Shown: positions 8,083-15,130 of the stretch, one piece after another
How positions within the stretch are numbered: position 1 is the stretch's first letter
Layout: every line of letters starts with the position of its first letter
Source of the DNA: Acetobacteraceae bacterium
GTDB lineage: Bacteria > Pseudomonadota > Alphaproteobacteria > Acetobacterales > Acetobacteraceae
Reading direction: 5' to 3'
DNA length: 39,180 bases
Assembly: GCA_027488195.1 (NCBI GenBank)
Contig: JAIYCD010000154.1
Coordinates: 1 to 39,180 of the forward strand
The notes under the pieces: generated by a model
Seen by the model: the letters and a program-made list of their open reading frames with translations, nothing else
Told to the model about the DNA's origin: nothing
Database searches by the model: none
Made by a program: the position numbers and the translations under genes

Positions 8083-8874
8083 TCAGACGAGAAGGGAGAG
8101 ACCGGAGACGAGCAGCAGGCCGAGCAGCACCAGGCGGAAGCCCTGCGCCGGCAGGTGCTTGCCCACGCGTAAGCCGGCCCAGGTGCCGAGCAGCAGGGCA
8201 GGGACGGCGGTGGCGGTCAGAAACATGGCCTCGCCCGTGAAGAAGCCGGTGAAGGCGAGGCCGATGATCGTCAGCGCCTGCATGATGGCGATGAAGGGCT
8301 GCATCAGCGCCCGCGTCTCCTGCGGCGGCATGCCCTGCATGTCGGCCCACATGCCGACCAGCGCGCCCACATAGCCGCCGATGCCGCCCAGGATGCCCGA
8401 GGCGAAGCCGATGGTGGCATCACTGCGCGGCGTGGCCCGCGCGCTCGGCGCGCGTAAGCGCAGCGCGAGCCGCGCGAGGGCAGGGTAGGTGGGTGCCCCC
8501 GTGCCCAGTGCCAGGCGCAGCACCGCGATGCGCGTCAGGGTGTAGCCGGCATAGAGCACCAGCAGCAGGCCGACGCCCGCCACCACCGCCCGCGCCGGCC
8601 CGAGTGCGAGGATGGCGATGCCCATCGGCAGCCCCAGCGTCGCGGTGCCGACATAGAGCCAGAGGCGCGGCCAGGGGATGTGATGCCGGACCGCATAGGT
8701 GCCGATGCCCTGCACGATCAGGCTGCCCATCACCAGCACGGGCGCCACCAGCGCGGGCGCCAGGAATTGCAGCAGGATCGCGGCGCCGACCAGCACGAAG
8801 GCGAAGCCCGCGATGCTCGCGCAGAAGGCGGCCAGCAGGCTGCCCGCCGAGATCAGGAGCGCGTCAGCCCACAT
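8083..8874 (-). CDS. TauE/SafE family membrane exporter
   Basis: A 263-residue polytopic protein with about eight hydrophobic segments and the two-fold repeat of the TauE/SafE (former DUF81) family. The N-terminal half has GSLLAAFCASIAGFAFVLV and the second half GFASGILGGIGGYVGALVGM. Members export sulfite, sulfoacetate or other small anions, and some carry carboxylates. The gene overlaps the preceding anchor gene by 11 bases and precedes the hydratase genes, so it is embedded in the operon rather than a bystander. Placement between complex II-like and hydratase subunits suggests it moves a substrate or by-product of this pathway across the inner membrane. Confidence 0.85.
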   Translation of the reverse strand: MWADALLISAGSLLAAFCASIAGFAFVLVGAAILLQFLAPALVAPVLVMGSLIVQGIGTYAVRHHIPWPRLWLYVGTATLGLPMGIAILALGPARAVVAGVGLLLVLYAGYTLTRIAVLRLALGTGAPTYPALARLALRLRAPSARATPRSDATIGFASGILGGIGGYVGALVGMWADMQGMPPQETRALMQPFIAIMQALTIIGLAFTGFFTGEAMFLTATAVPALLLGTWAGLRVGKHLPAQGFRLVLLGLLLVSGLSLLV

Positions 8875-9259
8875 TGAGCAGGAAAAGGATGCCGGCGGCG
8901 ATGGCGATGCCGGCCGAGGCCGCCACCATGTCCTTCTGCCGCGCCCGCCAGCCGAGGAATTCGAGCGCCATCACGCGCAACCCGCCGGCCAGATGCACCG
9001 CGAGCAGGACCACGAGACCCCATTCGGCGAATTTGAACAGCGCGCCATCGGTCCAGCGCAGGAAGCCCTCCAGCGCCGCCTCGCCCGAGATGGCCTGGCC
9101 CAGCGCCCAGAAATGCAGCGGCAGGAACAGCGCGAGCAGCAGGCCCGAGACGCGATGGATCACGAATGCGACGTAAGTCGGGTGGCGGCGATCCCCGCCT
9201 GATCGCCGCAGCGTGGCTTCACGCGGAGGCGTGAATCGGTCGGCAGATGGGTCAGGCAT
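8864..9259 (-). CDS. SdhC-like cytochrome b membrane anchor
   Basis: A 131-residue protein with three membrane segments (about residues 37-55, 78-97 and 112-130) after a hydrophilic N-terminus. HRVSGLLLALFLPLHFW (His35, Arg36, Ser38) is the SdhC signature that contributes to the quinone site. His89 in HLAGGLRVMALEF is the likely axial heme ligand. I chose ATG 9259 (MPDPSADRF); longer starts add a proline/serine-rich stretch unlike the family. It overlaps the upstream anchor gene by 8 bases and the exporter gene by 11. Together with the next subunit it would bind the soluble dehydrogenase to the inner membrane and pass electrons to or from quinone. Confidence 0.85.
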   Translation of the reverse strand: MPDPSADRFTPPREATLRRSGGDRRHPTYVAFVIHRVSGLLLALFLPLHFWALGQAISGEAALEGFLRWTDGALFKFAEWGLVVLLAVHLAGGLRVMALEFLGWRARQKDMVAASAGIAIAAGILFLLNVG

Positions 9260-9575
9260 GGTAGAGCCCCCAGGCGGCGCGGATGCCGAAGCCCGCGGTG
9301 ACCAGCCCGATGCCGAGCCAGAGCGCATCCACGCCGCGCCCACGCAGGCCCAGCCACTCGCCCGCGATGTTGCGCAGTCCGATCGCGCCGTGCAGCCCCG
9401 CGCAGAGCGCGAAGACGACGTAGAAGGCGAACCAGAGATCGGCGCCGCGCGTGCGCGCCAGGATCTCGGCGGCGGAAAGCCCGCCGCGGATCGCCAGCAT
9501 GATCGTCACCAGATGCACCAGCACCGCCACGCCCAGGAAGGCCGCCGTGATGCGCTGGATGGCCCAGAGCTTCAT
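9252..9575 (-). CDS. Second complex II-type membrane anchor
   Basis: A 107-residue protein with three membrane segments. It starts IQRITAAFLGVAVLVHLV, recalling the quinone-site region of SdhC/SdhD subunits, and has His62 in LHGAIGLRNIAGEW. That second pattern (His-x4-Gly-Leu-Arg) also occurs in the neighbouring anchor, so both subunits could supply a heme ligand, as in complex II with heme ligated from two chains, or hold two hemes. ATG 9575 overlaps the stop of the iron-sulfur gene (ATGA). The assignment rests on topology, motif and operon position. Confidence 0.82.
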   Translation of the reverse strand: MKLWAIQRITAAFLGVAVLVHLVTIMLAIRGGLSAAEILARTRGADLWFAFYVVFALCAGLHGAIGLRNIAGEWLGLRGRGVDALWLGIGLVTAGFGIRAAWGLYHA

Positions 9576-10306
9576 CAGCGCCGCCCCAGGAGGCTGTCCC
9601 AGAAGATCGTCCGCTTCAGCCCGGCAATGGCCGAGGAGGGGTCGAGATTCTTCGGGCAGCGTTCCGTGCAGGATTGGGTGGAGTGGCAGGAATGGCAGCC
9701 GGCATCGCCGCTGACGGCATCGAGCCGCTCCTTGTTGCCGCCATCGCGCACGTCATTCACCAGCGTCCAGGCGCGGTTCATCGCGGCGGTGCCGAGGTAA
9801 TCCTTGTTCCAGGCGACGATGTCGCAGGAGGCGTAGCAGACGCCGCAGCCGATGCATTCGATGCCCGCATCGGCGGCCTGGCGCTTCTTCGAGGTGGGCG
9901 GGACGACGGCGAATTCCTCCGGCACGGCGCCATCCGGCGCATCCTTGGGCTGGAATTTGCCCCCCGCGCGTGCCCATTTGTCGAAGAAGGGCGCCATGTC
10001 GGTGGCGAGGTCGCGGATGACGGGAAGGTTCGCGAGCGGCCGGATCTCCAGCGTCTCGCCGGGGCTCGCGACCCGCTTCACATGGGTGCGGCAGGTCCAG
10101 CGCGCCCGGCCATTCACCTCCATGGCGCAGGAGCCGCACATGCCCACACGGCAGGCGAAGCGATAGGCGAGGTCGGGCTGCTGCTCGCGCTGGATCTGCG
10201 TCACCACGTCGAGGATGGTCTGGTTCTCGCGCGCGGGCACCGCGTATTCCGCGAATGCCCCGCCCTCGGCATCGCCGCGCCAGATGCGGACCTTGAGATC
10301 GGCCAT
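9575..10306 (-). CDS. Complex II-type iron-sulfur subunit (SdhB/FrdB-like)
   Basis: A 243-residue protein with all ligands for three clusters. A plant-type [2Fe-2S] site uses Cys52, 57, 60 and 72 (CRVGMCGSC, then TC). A [4Fe-4S] site is expected from Cys151, 154, 157 and 217. A [3Fe-4S] site is expected from Cys161, 207 and 213. The position equivalent to E. coli SdhB Ile209 is Thr, so a fourth Cys converting the last cluster to [4Fe-4S] is absent. An additional Cys204-His-Ser precedes the last group. ATG 10306 has a strong GGGAGGA site. It is the first gene of the minus-strand operon and faces the 39-bp inverted repeat. Confidence 0.92.
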   Translation of the reverse strand: MADLKVRIWRGDAEGGAFAEYAVPARENQTILDVVTQIQREQQPDLAYRFACRVGMCGSCAMEVNGRARWTCRTHVKRVASPGETLEIRPLANLPVIRDLATDMAPFFDKWARAGGKFQPKDAPDGAVPEEFAVVPPTSKKRQAADAGIECIGCGVCYASCDIVAWNKDYLGTAAMNRAWTLVNDVRDGGNKERLDAVSGDAGCHSCHSTQSCTERCPKNLDPSSAIAGLKRTIFWDSLLGRR

Positions 10307-10329
10307 CGCTGTTCCTCCCGATGGGTGAT

Positions 10330-10368
10330 CCTGCCCCTGTCTTGTATAAGACACAAGACCGGGGCAGG
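10330..10368. promoter_or_regulatory. 39-bp inverted repeat in the divergent promoter, probable GntR operator
   Basis: The arms are CCTGCCCCTGTCTTGT (10330-10345) and ACAAGACCGGGGCAGG (10353-10368), complementary at 15 of 16 positions around a 7-base centre ATAAGAC. The core CTTGT-N7-ACAAG resembles operators of GntR-family repressors, which often read TTGTATAAGACAA-like palindromes. TATAAG at 10345-10350 inside it could serve as a -10 box for the plus-strand operon, so occupancy would block transcription. The repeat lies 24 bases from the iron-sulfur start and 28 from the ThDP enzyme start. The GntR gene at 12015 is the obvious candidate ligand. A role as an RNA hairpin is less likely given its position before both genes. 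Confidence 0.7.
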
Positions 10369-10395
10369 CTTCCCGGAAAGAGCAGGAGACGCATC

Positions 10396-12018
10396 ATGCA
10401 GCACGAGATCCGCGGCGCCGACATCCTTTGGGGCGCGCTGAAGAAAGGCGGCGTCACGCGCGTCTTCAGCCTCTCGGGCAACCACATCATGCCGGTCTAT
10501 GACGCCGCCTTCGGGCAGGGGATCGAGATCATCCATGTCCGCCACGAGGCCGCGGCCGTTCACATGGCCGATGCCTGGGCGCGGCTGACGGGCGAGGTAG
10601 GCGTGGCGCTGGTCACCGGCGGGCAGGGGCACAGCAATGCCGTGGCCGGCCTGCCGACGGCGCTGGCGGGCGAGGTGCCGTTGCTGCTGCTCTCGGGCCA
10701 TGCGCCGCTGAACGAATTGGGCCTCGGCGCTTTCCAGGAGACGCCGCAGGTCGAGATGGCCGCACCCCTCTGCAAGGCGGCCTGGCTCGCGCAAAGCACG
10801 GCGGGTCTCGCTTCCGACATCGCGCGCGCCTTCTCCATCGCGCGCTCAGGCCGGCCGGGCCCCGTGCATGTCTCGCTGCCCACCGATGTGGTGGAGGCCA
10901 AGGCCACGCCGAAGCTGCCGGAGGAGGGCGCCTACCTGGCCGCCCCCATGCCGCTCGCAGCCGAGAGCGCCGCCGCGATCCTCGCCGCCATCGCCGGCGC
11001 GGAGCGGCCCTTCCTGGCCGCCGGCCCGGCGCTGAACACCCCCAATGGCCGGCGCGCGCGGGCCGCGCTGGAAGCCGCGCTCGGCCTGCCGATCGCGCTG
11101 ATGGAAAGCCCGCGCGGCCTGGGCGACCCCTCGCTCGGTGCCTTCGCCGAGATGCTGGCGCAGTCGGATTGCGTGGTGCTCCTGGGCAAGCCGCTCGACT
11201 TCACCTTGCGCTTCGGCCGCGCACCCTTCGTAGATGCCAAGGCGCGCTGGATCGTGATCGAGCCCGACGCGAAGCTCATGGCCCGCGCCGTGGAGGGCCT
11301 GGGTGCGCGCCTCGCCCTCGGCGCCATGGCGGCCCCGCTGGAGGCGGTGGCCACGCTCGCCGCGCATGCCACGTCACATCCCAGCGCCGCCTGGGGCGCG
11401 GCCGTGCGCGAGGCCATCGCCCATCGCCCGGCGGCCTGGGCAGCACTCGCCGGCAAGCCGGGCGGCCCGGTGCATCCGGCCACGCTCGGAGCCGCACTCC
11501 GCCCCCATGTGGCCGAGGACGCCGTGCTGGTGATTGACGGTGGTGAGATCGGCCAATGGATGCAGGCCTGCCTCACAGCGCCCGAGCGCGTGATCAACGG
11601 TGTTGCGGGCGCCATCGGCGCCGCACTGCCCTTCGCGCTCGCCGCCCGCGCCGCGCGCCCTGCTGGCCGCGTCCTCGCCATTTGCGGCGATGGCACCTTC
11701 GGCTTCCATATGGCGGAATTCGACACCGCAATTCGGCACGACCTGCCCTTCGTGCTGGTCGTCGGCAACGACGCGAAATGGAATGCGGAATACCAGATCC
11801 AGGCGCGCGATTATGGCGCGAACCGCACCCATGGGTGCGAACTCGCCCCCGGCACGCGCTATGACCTCGTCGTCAGCGGCCTCGGCGGGCACGGCGAACT
11901 GGTCGAGCGCGGCGAGGACCTGGCCGCGGCCCTGGAGCGCGCCTTCGCCAGCGGCAAGCCCGCCTGCGTGAACGTCATGATCGAGGGCCTTCCCGCCCCC
12001 AATCTCCGCCGCGCATGA
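10396..12018 (+). CDS. ThDP-dependent enzyme of the acetolactate synthase/2-hydroxyacyl-CoA lyase superfamily
   Basis: A 540-residue protein with the three domains of the family. The N-terminal pyrimidine-binding domain has the catalytic Glu51 in RHEAAAVHMADAWARLTG. The middle domain spans roughly residues 185-320. The C-terminal diphosphate-binding domain has GDG at 431-433 followed about 27 residues on by GNDAKWN, the Mg-ThDP motif. GAFQETPQVEMAAPLCKA is shared by acetolactate synthases and 2-hydroxyacyl-CoA lyases. The enzyme probably makes or breaks a C-C bond next to a carbonyl; substrate unknown. It is too dissimilar in context to be the biosynthetic IlvB, and no IlvN-like subunit is present. 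ATG 10396 follows AGGAGA, and its end overlaps the GntR start. Confidence 0.85.
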   Translation: MQHEIRGADILWGALKKGGVTRVFSLSGNHIMPVYDAAFGQGIEIIHVRHEAAAVHMADAWARLTGEVGVALVTGGQGHSNAVAGLPTALAGEVPLLLLSGHAPLNELGLGAFQETPQVEMAAPLCKAAWLAQSTAGLASDIARAFSIARSGRPGPVHVSLPTDVVEAKATPKLPEEGAYLAAPMPLAAESAAAILAAIAGAERPFLAAGPALNTPNGRRARAALEAALGLPIALMESPRGLGDPSLGAFAEMLAQSDCVVLLGKPLDFTLRFGRAPFVDAKARWIVIEPDAKLMARAVEGLGARLALGAMAAPLEAVATLAAHATSHPSAAWGAAVREAIAHRPAAWAALAGKPGGPVHPATLGAALRPHVAEDAVLVIDGGEIGQWMQACLTAPERVINGVAGAIGAALPFALAARAARPAGRVLAICGDGTFGFHMAEFDTAIRHDLPFVLVVGNDAKWNAEYQIQARDYGANRTHGCELAPGTRYDLVVSGLGGHGELVERGEDLAAALERAFASGKPACVNVMIEGLPAPNLRRA

Positions 12019-12737
12019 CAGCACTCGCCCGCGCGCCCCTGTATGCGCGTGCCGAGCAGGAGTTGCGCGCCCGCATCGCGGCCGGCGAGTGGAAGCCGGG
12101 CGAGGCGCTGCCGACCGAGGCCGCGCTCTCGGGCCAACTCGGCATCAGCCAGGGCACGTTGCGGCGCGCGCTGGGCGTGCTCGAAGCCCAGCGCCTGATC
12201 GAGCGCCGCCAGGGCATCGGCACCTATGTCACCCAGGCGACCAGCGAGCGCGCGCTTTTCCACTTCTTTCGCGCCGAGGCCGTGGATGGCGGGCGCATCA
12301 GCCCCACCAGCCGCCTGCACCGTCTGGAGCGCGCACCCGCCACGGCCGAGGAAGCGGCGGCCCTTGTGCTGCCGCGCCGCGCCCGCGTGCATCGCCTGGC
12401 CCGCCAGCGCTTCGTGGCCGGCCGCGCCGCCATCGTCGAGGAAATCGCCCTGCCGGAGGCGCTCTTCCCCGGCTTCAACCTGCCCATCGGCGTGGAACTG
12501 ACCGATGAGCTTTATGTCCATTACCAGCGCCACCACGGCATCACGGTGATGCGCGTGACCGAGAAGCTCTCCGCCATCGGGGCACCACCCGCCATCGCCG
12601 GCCTGCTGGACCTCGCGCCCGGCGCGCCCATTCTTCACATCGCGCGGGTCGCCTTCGACGTGATGGACCGCGCGGTGGAGCGGCGCCTCTCCTGGATCGA
12701 GACCGGCGCGCTGCGCTACGCGATCGAGCTGCGCTAG
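12015..12737 (+). CDS. GntR family regulator with UTRA domain (HutC subfamily)
   Basis: A 240-residue regulator. Residues 8-75 form the winged helix-turn-helix (RAPLYARAEQELRARIAAGE, LPTEAALSGQLGISQGTLRRAL, GIGTYV). Residues about 95-235 form the UTRA ligand-binding domain, ending WIETGALRYAIELR. HutC-type proteins are usually repressors released by a pathway metabolite. The start overlaps the stop of the ThDP enzyme gene (ATGA), so the regulator is made with that enzyme and probably represses its own operon. The palindrome at 10330-10368 is its most likely site and would also place the complex II/hydratase operon under its control. The effector is unknown. Confidence 0.9.
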   Translation: MTALARAPLYARAEQELRARIAAGEWKPGEALPTEAALSGQLGISQGTLRRALGVLEAQRLIERRQGIGTYVTQATSERALFHFFRAEAVDGGRISPTSRLHRLERAPATAEEAAALVLPRRARVHRLARQRFVAGRAAIVEEIALPEALFPGFNLPIGVELTDELYVHYQRHHGITVMRVTEKLSAIGAPPAIAGLLDLAPGAPILHIARVAFDVMDRAVERRLSWIETGALRYAIELR

Positions 12738-12798
12738 CCCCCTCGTTCCCAGCGCCGTTTGCGCGTAGCCTCCGCCACGATTCCAAGGGGAGCCCGCC

Positions 12799-13776
12799 AT
12801 GAAAGCCGCCGTTGTCACCGCAGAAGGCCTGAAGTTGCAGGAGGTCCCCGTGCCCAAGCCGGGGCCGGAGCAGATCCTGGTCAGGCTGCGCGCCATCGGC
12901 CTGAACCGCGCGGATCTCGGCGTGGCGGCGGGCCATGCGCATGGCGCGGTGGGCGGCATCGGCGCCATCCCGGGCCTCGAGGCCGCGGGCGAGGTCGTGG
13001 AATGCGGCAGCGACGTGCCATCGCATCTCAAGCCCGGCATGCGCGTGATGGGCGGCATGGGCGCCAGCTACGCCGAATACGCCCTGGCCGATTGGGGGCG
13101 CGTGAACCTCGTGCCCGATGCCAACATGTCCTGGGAGGTGGCGGCGACGCTGCCCGTCGCACTCCAGACCATGCACAATGCGGTGGTCACGCAGGGGCTT
13201 TGCGCGCCGGGCAGTGCCATCATGATCCAGGGTGCTTCCTCGGGCGTGGGCCTGATGGGCTTGCAGATCGCGCGCCTCATGGGCGCCACCGTGGTGGTCG
13301 GCAGTTCGACCAACCCGGAGAAGCGCGCGCGCCTCGCCGAATTCGGCGCGACGCTGGCGGTGGACACGAACGACCCCGCCTGGGTGAAGCAGGTGCTGGA
13401 CGCGACCGACGGCCGCGGCGTGGATTCCGTCGTGGACCAGATCAGCGGGCCGCTCGTCTCGCAGACGCTGGCGGCGACGCGCGTCCTGGGGCGGATCATC
13501 AATGTGGGCCGCCTCGGCGGCGCCGTCGCGGATTTCGATTTCGACCTGCATGCCGCGCGGCGCATCTCCTATATCGGCGTCACCTTCCGCACCCGCAGCA
13601 ATGAGGAGGTGCGCGAGATCGTCCGGCTCATGCGGCAGGACCTTTGGGCGGCGCTGGAGGCGGGCAAGCTCGCTTTGCCGCTCGACCGGGTGTTCCATCT
13701 GGATGAAGTGCATGAAGCGCTGGCGCACATGAAGGCCAACGCCCATTTCGGCAAGATCGCGATGGTCACCGGCTGA
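12799..13776 (+). CDS. Zinc-type (MDR) alcohol dehydrogenase/quinone oxidoreductase
   Basis: A 325-residue medium-chain dehydrogenase/reductase. The N-terminal GroES-like domain has GLNRADL and PGLEAAGEV. The Rossmann domain has GASSGVGLMGLQIARLMGA for NADP(H) near residue 150. It lacks the structural-zinc cysteines and the catalytic Cys/His pattern of true alcohol dehydrogenases, so it belongs with the zinc-free quinone oxidoreductase branch, acting on enones or quinones. AAGGGGAG precedes ATG 12799. It lies 61 bases after the GntR gene on the same strand and may be part of that operon or have its own promoter. Confidence 0.85.
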   Translation: MKAAVVTAEGLKLQEVPVPKPGPEQILVRLRAIGLNRADLGVAAGHAHGAVGGIGAIPGLEAAGEVVECGSDVPSHLKPGMRVMGGMGASYAEYALADWGRVNLVPDANMSWEVAATLPVALQTMHNAVVTQGLCAPGSAIMIQGASSGVGLMGLQIARLMGATVVVGSSTNPEKRARLAEFGATLAVDTNDPAWVKQVLDATDGRGVDSVVDQISGPLVSQTLAATRVLGRIINVGRLGGAVADFDFDLHAARRISYIGVTFRTRSNEEVREIVRLMRQDLWAALEAGKLALPLDRVFHLDEVHEALAHMKANAHFGKIAMVTG

Positions 13777-13861
13777 CAGGCCCGATCGCGGCGACTGAAG
13801 ATGCCGATTGGCAAGACGCCGTCGTAAAGGTTAACAAGACATGGATCTCGGGAGTGAGACC

Positions 13862-14212
13862 ATGCTGCGTTCCCTATGCCTCGCCGTTGTGGTCGCCTTC
13901 CCGTTCACGGCGCAGGCGCAGATGGCACGGTATTGCAATGGCCGCGTCACGGCGGAAAGCACCACCACGGATCGCACGGCGACGCAGGTCATCTACATTG
14001 TCCAACTGCGGAACTCGTCGCCGGCCCCCATCAGCCTCGTCTTCACCTACCGGGGCAGCCTGCTGGACCGGCCGCAGAACCGCAGCATCCAGGTTCCCGT
14101 GACGCCGGGCCGCCAGACCTTCCCGGTCCGCCTTGGCCACCAGCCGCCCGGCGTCAGCCAGACCCTGATGGCGATGCAGCTCATCGAAGGCATCACCATC
14201 GGCGGCTGCTAG
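13862..14212 (+). CDS. Secreted protein of unknown function
   Basis: A 116-residue protein with a Sec signal peptide (MLRSLCLAVVVAFPFTAQAQ, cleavage after AQA). The mature part is rich in beta-prone residues, with paired cysteines near the start (YCNGR) and at the very end (IGGC), which could form one disulfide. The strand-like stretches TQVIYIVQLRN and ISLVFTYRGS suggest a small beta sandwich. The family is not recognised. I chose ATG 13862 over the in-frame ATG 13841 because GGAG lies 7 bases upstream and the signal peptide then starts correctly. It stands alone between the dehydrogenase and the convergent SOUL gene. Confidence 0.7.
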   Translation: MLRSLCLAVVVAFPFTAQAQMARYCNGRVTAESTTTDRTATQVIYIVQLRNSSPAPISLVFTYRGSLLDRPQNRSIQVPVTPGRQTFPVRLGHQPPGVSQTLMAMQLIEGITIGGC

Positions 14213-14248
14213 GCGCAACAGGGTGCGTTAGAGCCGCCGCGCCCTGGA

Positions 14249-14872
14249 TCATCGCGCTGCGACTGGCCGCCAAGCCTCGCTCCGCCGCAGCCCCGGGATG
14301 GTCCAGGGCGGATCATAGAACCAGGCGCCGCCGGGGCCGGTGGCACGCCACGCACTGCCCTCCAGCGCCGCAGCCAGGCGCGCCTCCGCCGATGCGACCG
14401 CGTCCGGGTTTGGCAACCCGCTGAACCGCAGTACGGCCACCTCCGTCTCGGGCAGGGTGCGGATGGTGATGCGCGGATCGCGCGGGCGGGGCAGGGTGGC
14501 CTCGCTGTAGCGGGCGGGCATGAAGAAGCCGATGCGCCACACGGCACCCTCCCGGGTCTGCGCGACCGGCGCCGTCATGCCGATGCGCTCGCCGGCCTGG
14601 GCGACGGGCGCTGTCATCCCGATGCGCTCGCTCGCCGTGTTCTCACCGAAGATATACGCGGCGAGCGGCCGGAATGCGGCGCTGCGGGCGTTTTGCTCAT
14701 CGCCCGTGACGTCCATCTCGGCAATCAGCCGGGCCGGGTAGCGGCGGATCTCCACCTCACCCAGCCGGGCGATCACGGTGAAGGGCGGTTCCTCGGTGCC
14801 ATCGCGCATGCCGAAGACGGAGCACGCCCCGAGCAAAGGCGCCAGTAGCAGGGGAAGGAGGCGCCGCCTCAT
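14249..14872 (-). CDS. SOUL-type heme-binding family lipoprotein
   Basis: A 207-residue protein. Residues 1-17 form a lipoprotein signal peptide with lipobox LLGAC, so it should be anchored in the envelope. The rest matches the SOUL/HBP family: FTVIARLGEVEIRRYPARLIAE at the start, FRPLAAYIFGEN, the paired MTAPV motifs and a C-terminal YDPPWTIPGLRRSEAW. Eukaryotic SOUL proteins bind heme; in bacteria the role is unproven. The segment ERIGMTAPVAQ occurs twice in tandem (see repeat). Its start overlaps the stop of the small membrane protein gene upstream (ATGA), so they form an operon. Confidence 0.88.
   Translation of the reverse strand: MRRRLLPLLLAPLLGACSVFGMRDGTEEPPFTVIARLGEVEIRRYPARLIAEMDVTGDEQNARSAAFRPLAAYIFGENTASERIGMTAPVAQAGERIGMTAPVAQTREGAVWRIGFFMPARYSEATLPRPRDPRITIRTLPETEVAVLRFSGLPNPDAVASAEARLAAALEGSAWRATGPGGAWFYDPPWTIPGLRRSEAWRPVAAR
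14558..14629 (-). repeat. In-frame duplicated segment inside the SOUL gene
   Basis: Two 33-base units (14558-14590 and 14597-14629), offset by 39 bases, encode the identical peptide ERIGMTAPVAQ. They differ at four positions and every difference is at a third codon base and silent. This points to an old duplication kept by selection on protein sequence rather than a fresh slippage event. Confidence 0.85.
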
Positions 14873-15099
14873 CGCTCGAACCGCAGCATGATGGCCACCC
14901 CCAACTGCACCGAGCCGAAGGTCAGCGCGCAGAAGAACCACAGCAGCATCAAGGGCAGGGGGTGCTCGCCGGCGCGGAGCAGCAGGCCCCCGAGCCCGAG
15001 CGGATCGGCCCAGAGGATCGCCGCCATCAGCACGGCCGAGAGCGCCATGCCGATGCCGACATGGGAGAGGTAGAAGCTGAGCTTCGGCGCGACATTCAC
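14869..15099 (-). CDS. Small two-segment membrane protein
   Basis: A 76-residue protein starting at GTG 15099. It has two hydrophobic helices, VGIGMALSAVLMAAILWA and PLMLLWFFCALTFGSVQLGV, joined by a short loop (GLLLRAGEHPL). It has no recognised domain. Its stop overlaps the SOUL start by 4 bases, so translation is coupled; a role in the same envelope process is inference. The TctC gene ends 31 bases upstream on the same strand. Confidence 0.65.
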   Translation of the reverse strand: MNVAPKLSFYLSHVGIGMALSAVLMAAILWADPLGLGGLLLRAGEHPLPLMLLWFFCALTFGSVQLGVAIMLRFER

Positions 15100-15130
15100 C
15101 CCCGGGATGTGGCCCCAGGGGCGGCGATGT

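Noticed and set aside
10330-10368. Palindrome as a rho-independent terminator
   Set aside because: It lies between divergent start codons, no transcript ends there by layout, and no T-run follows on either strand.
10396-12018. ThDP enzyme as biosynthetic acetolactate synthase IlvB
   Set aside because: No small regulatory subunit follows, the partner is a GntR regulator, and the operon context is catabolic; kept as a superfamily-level call.
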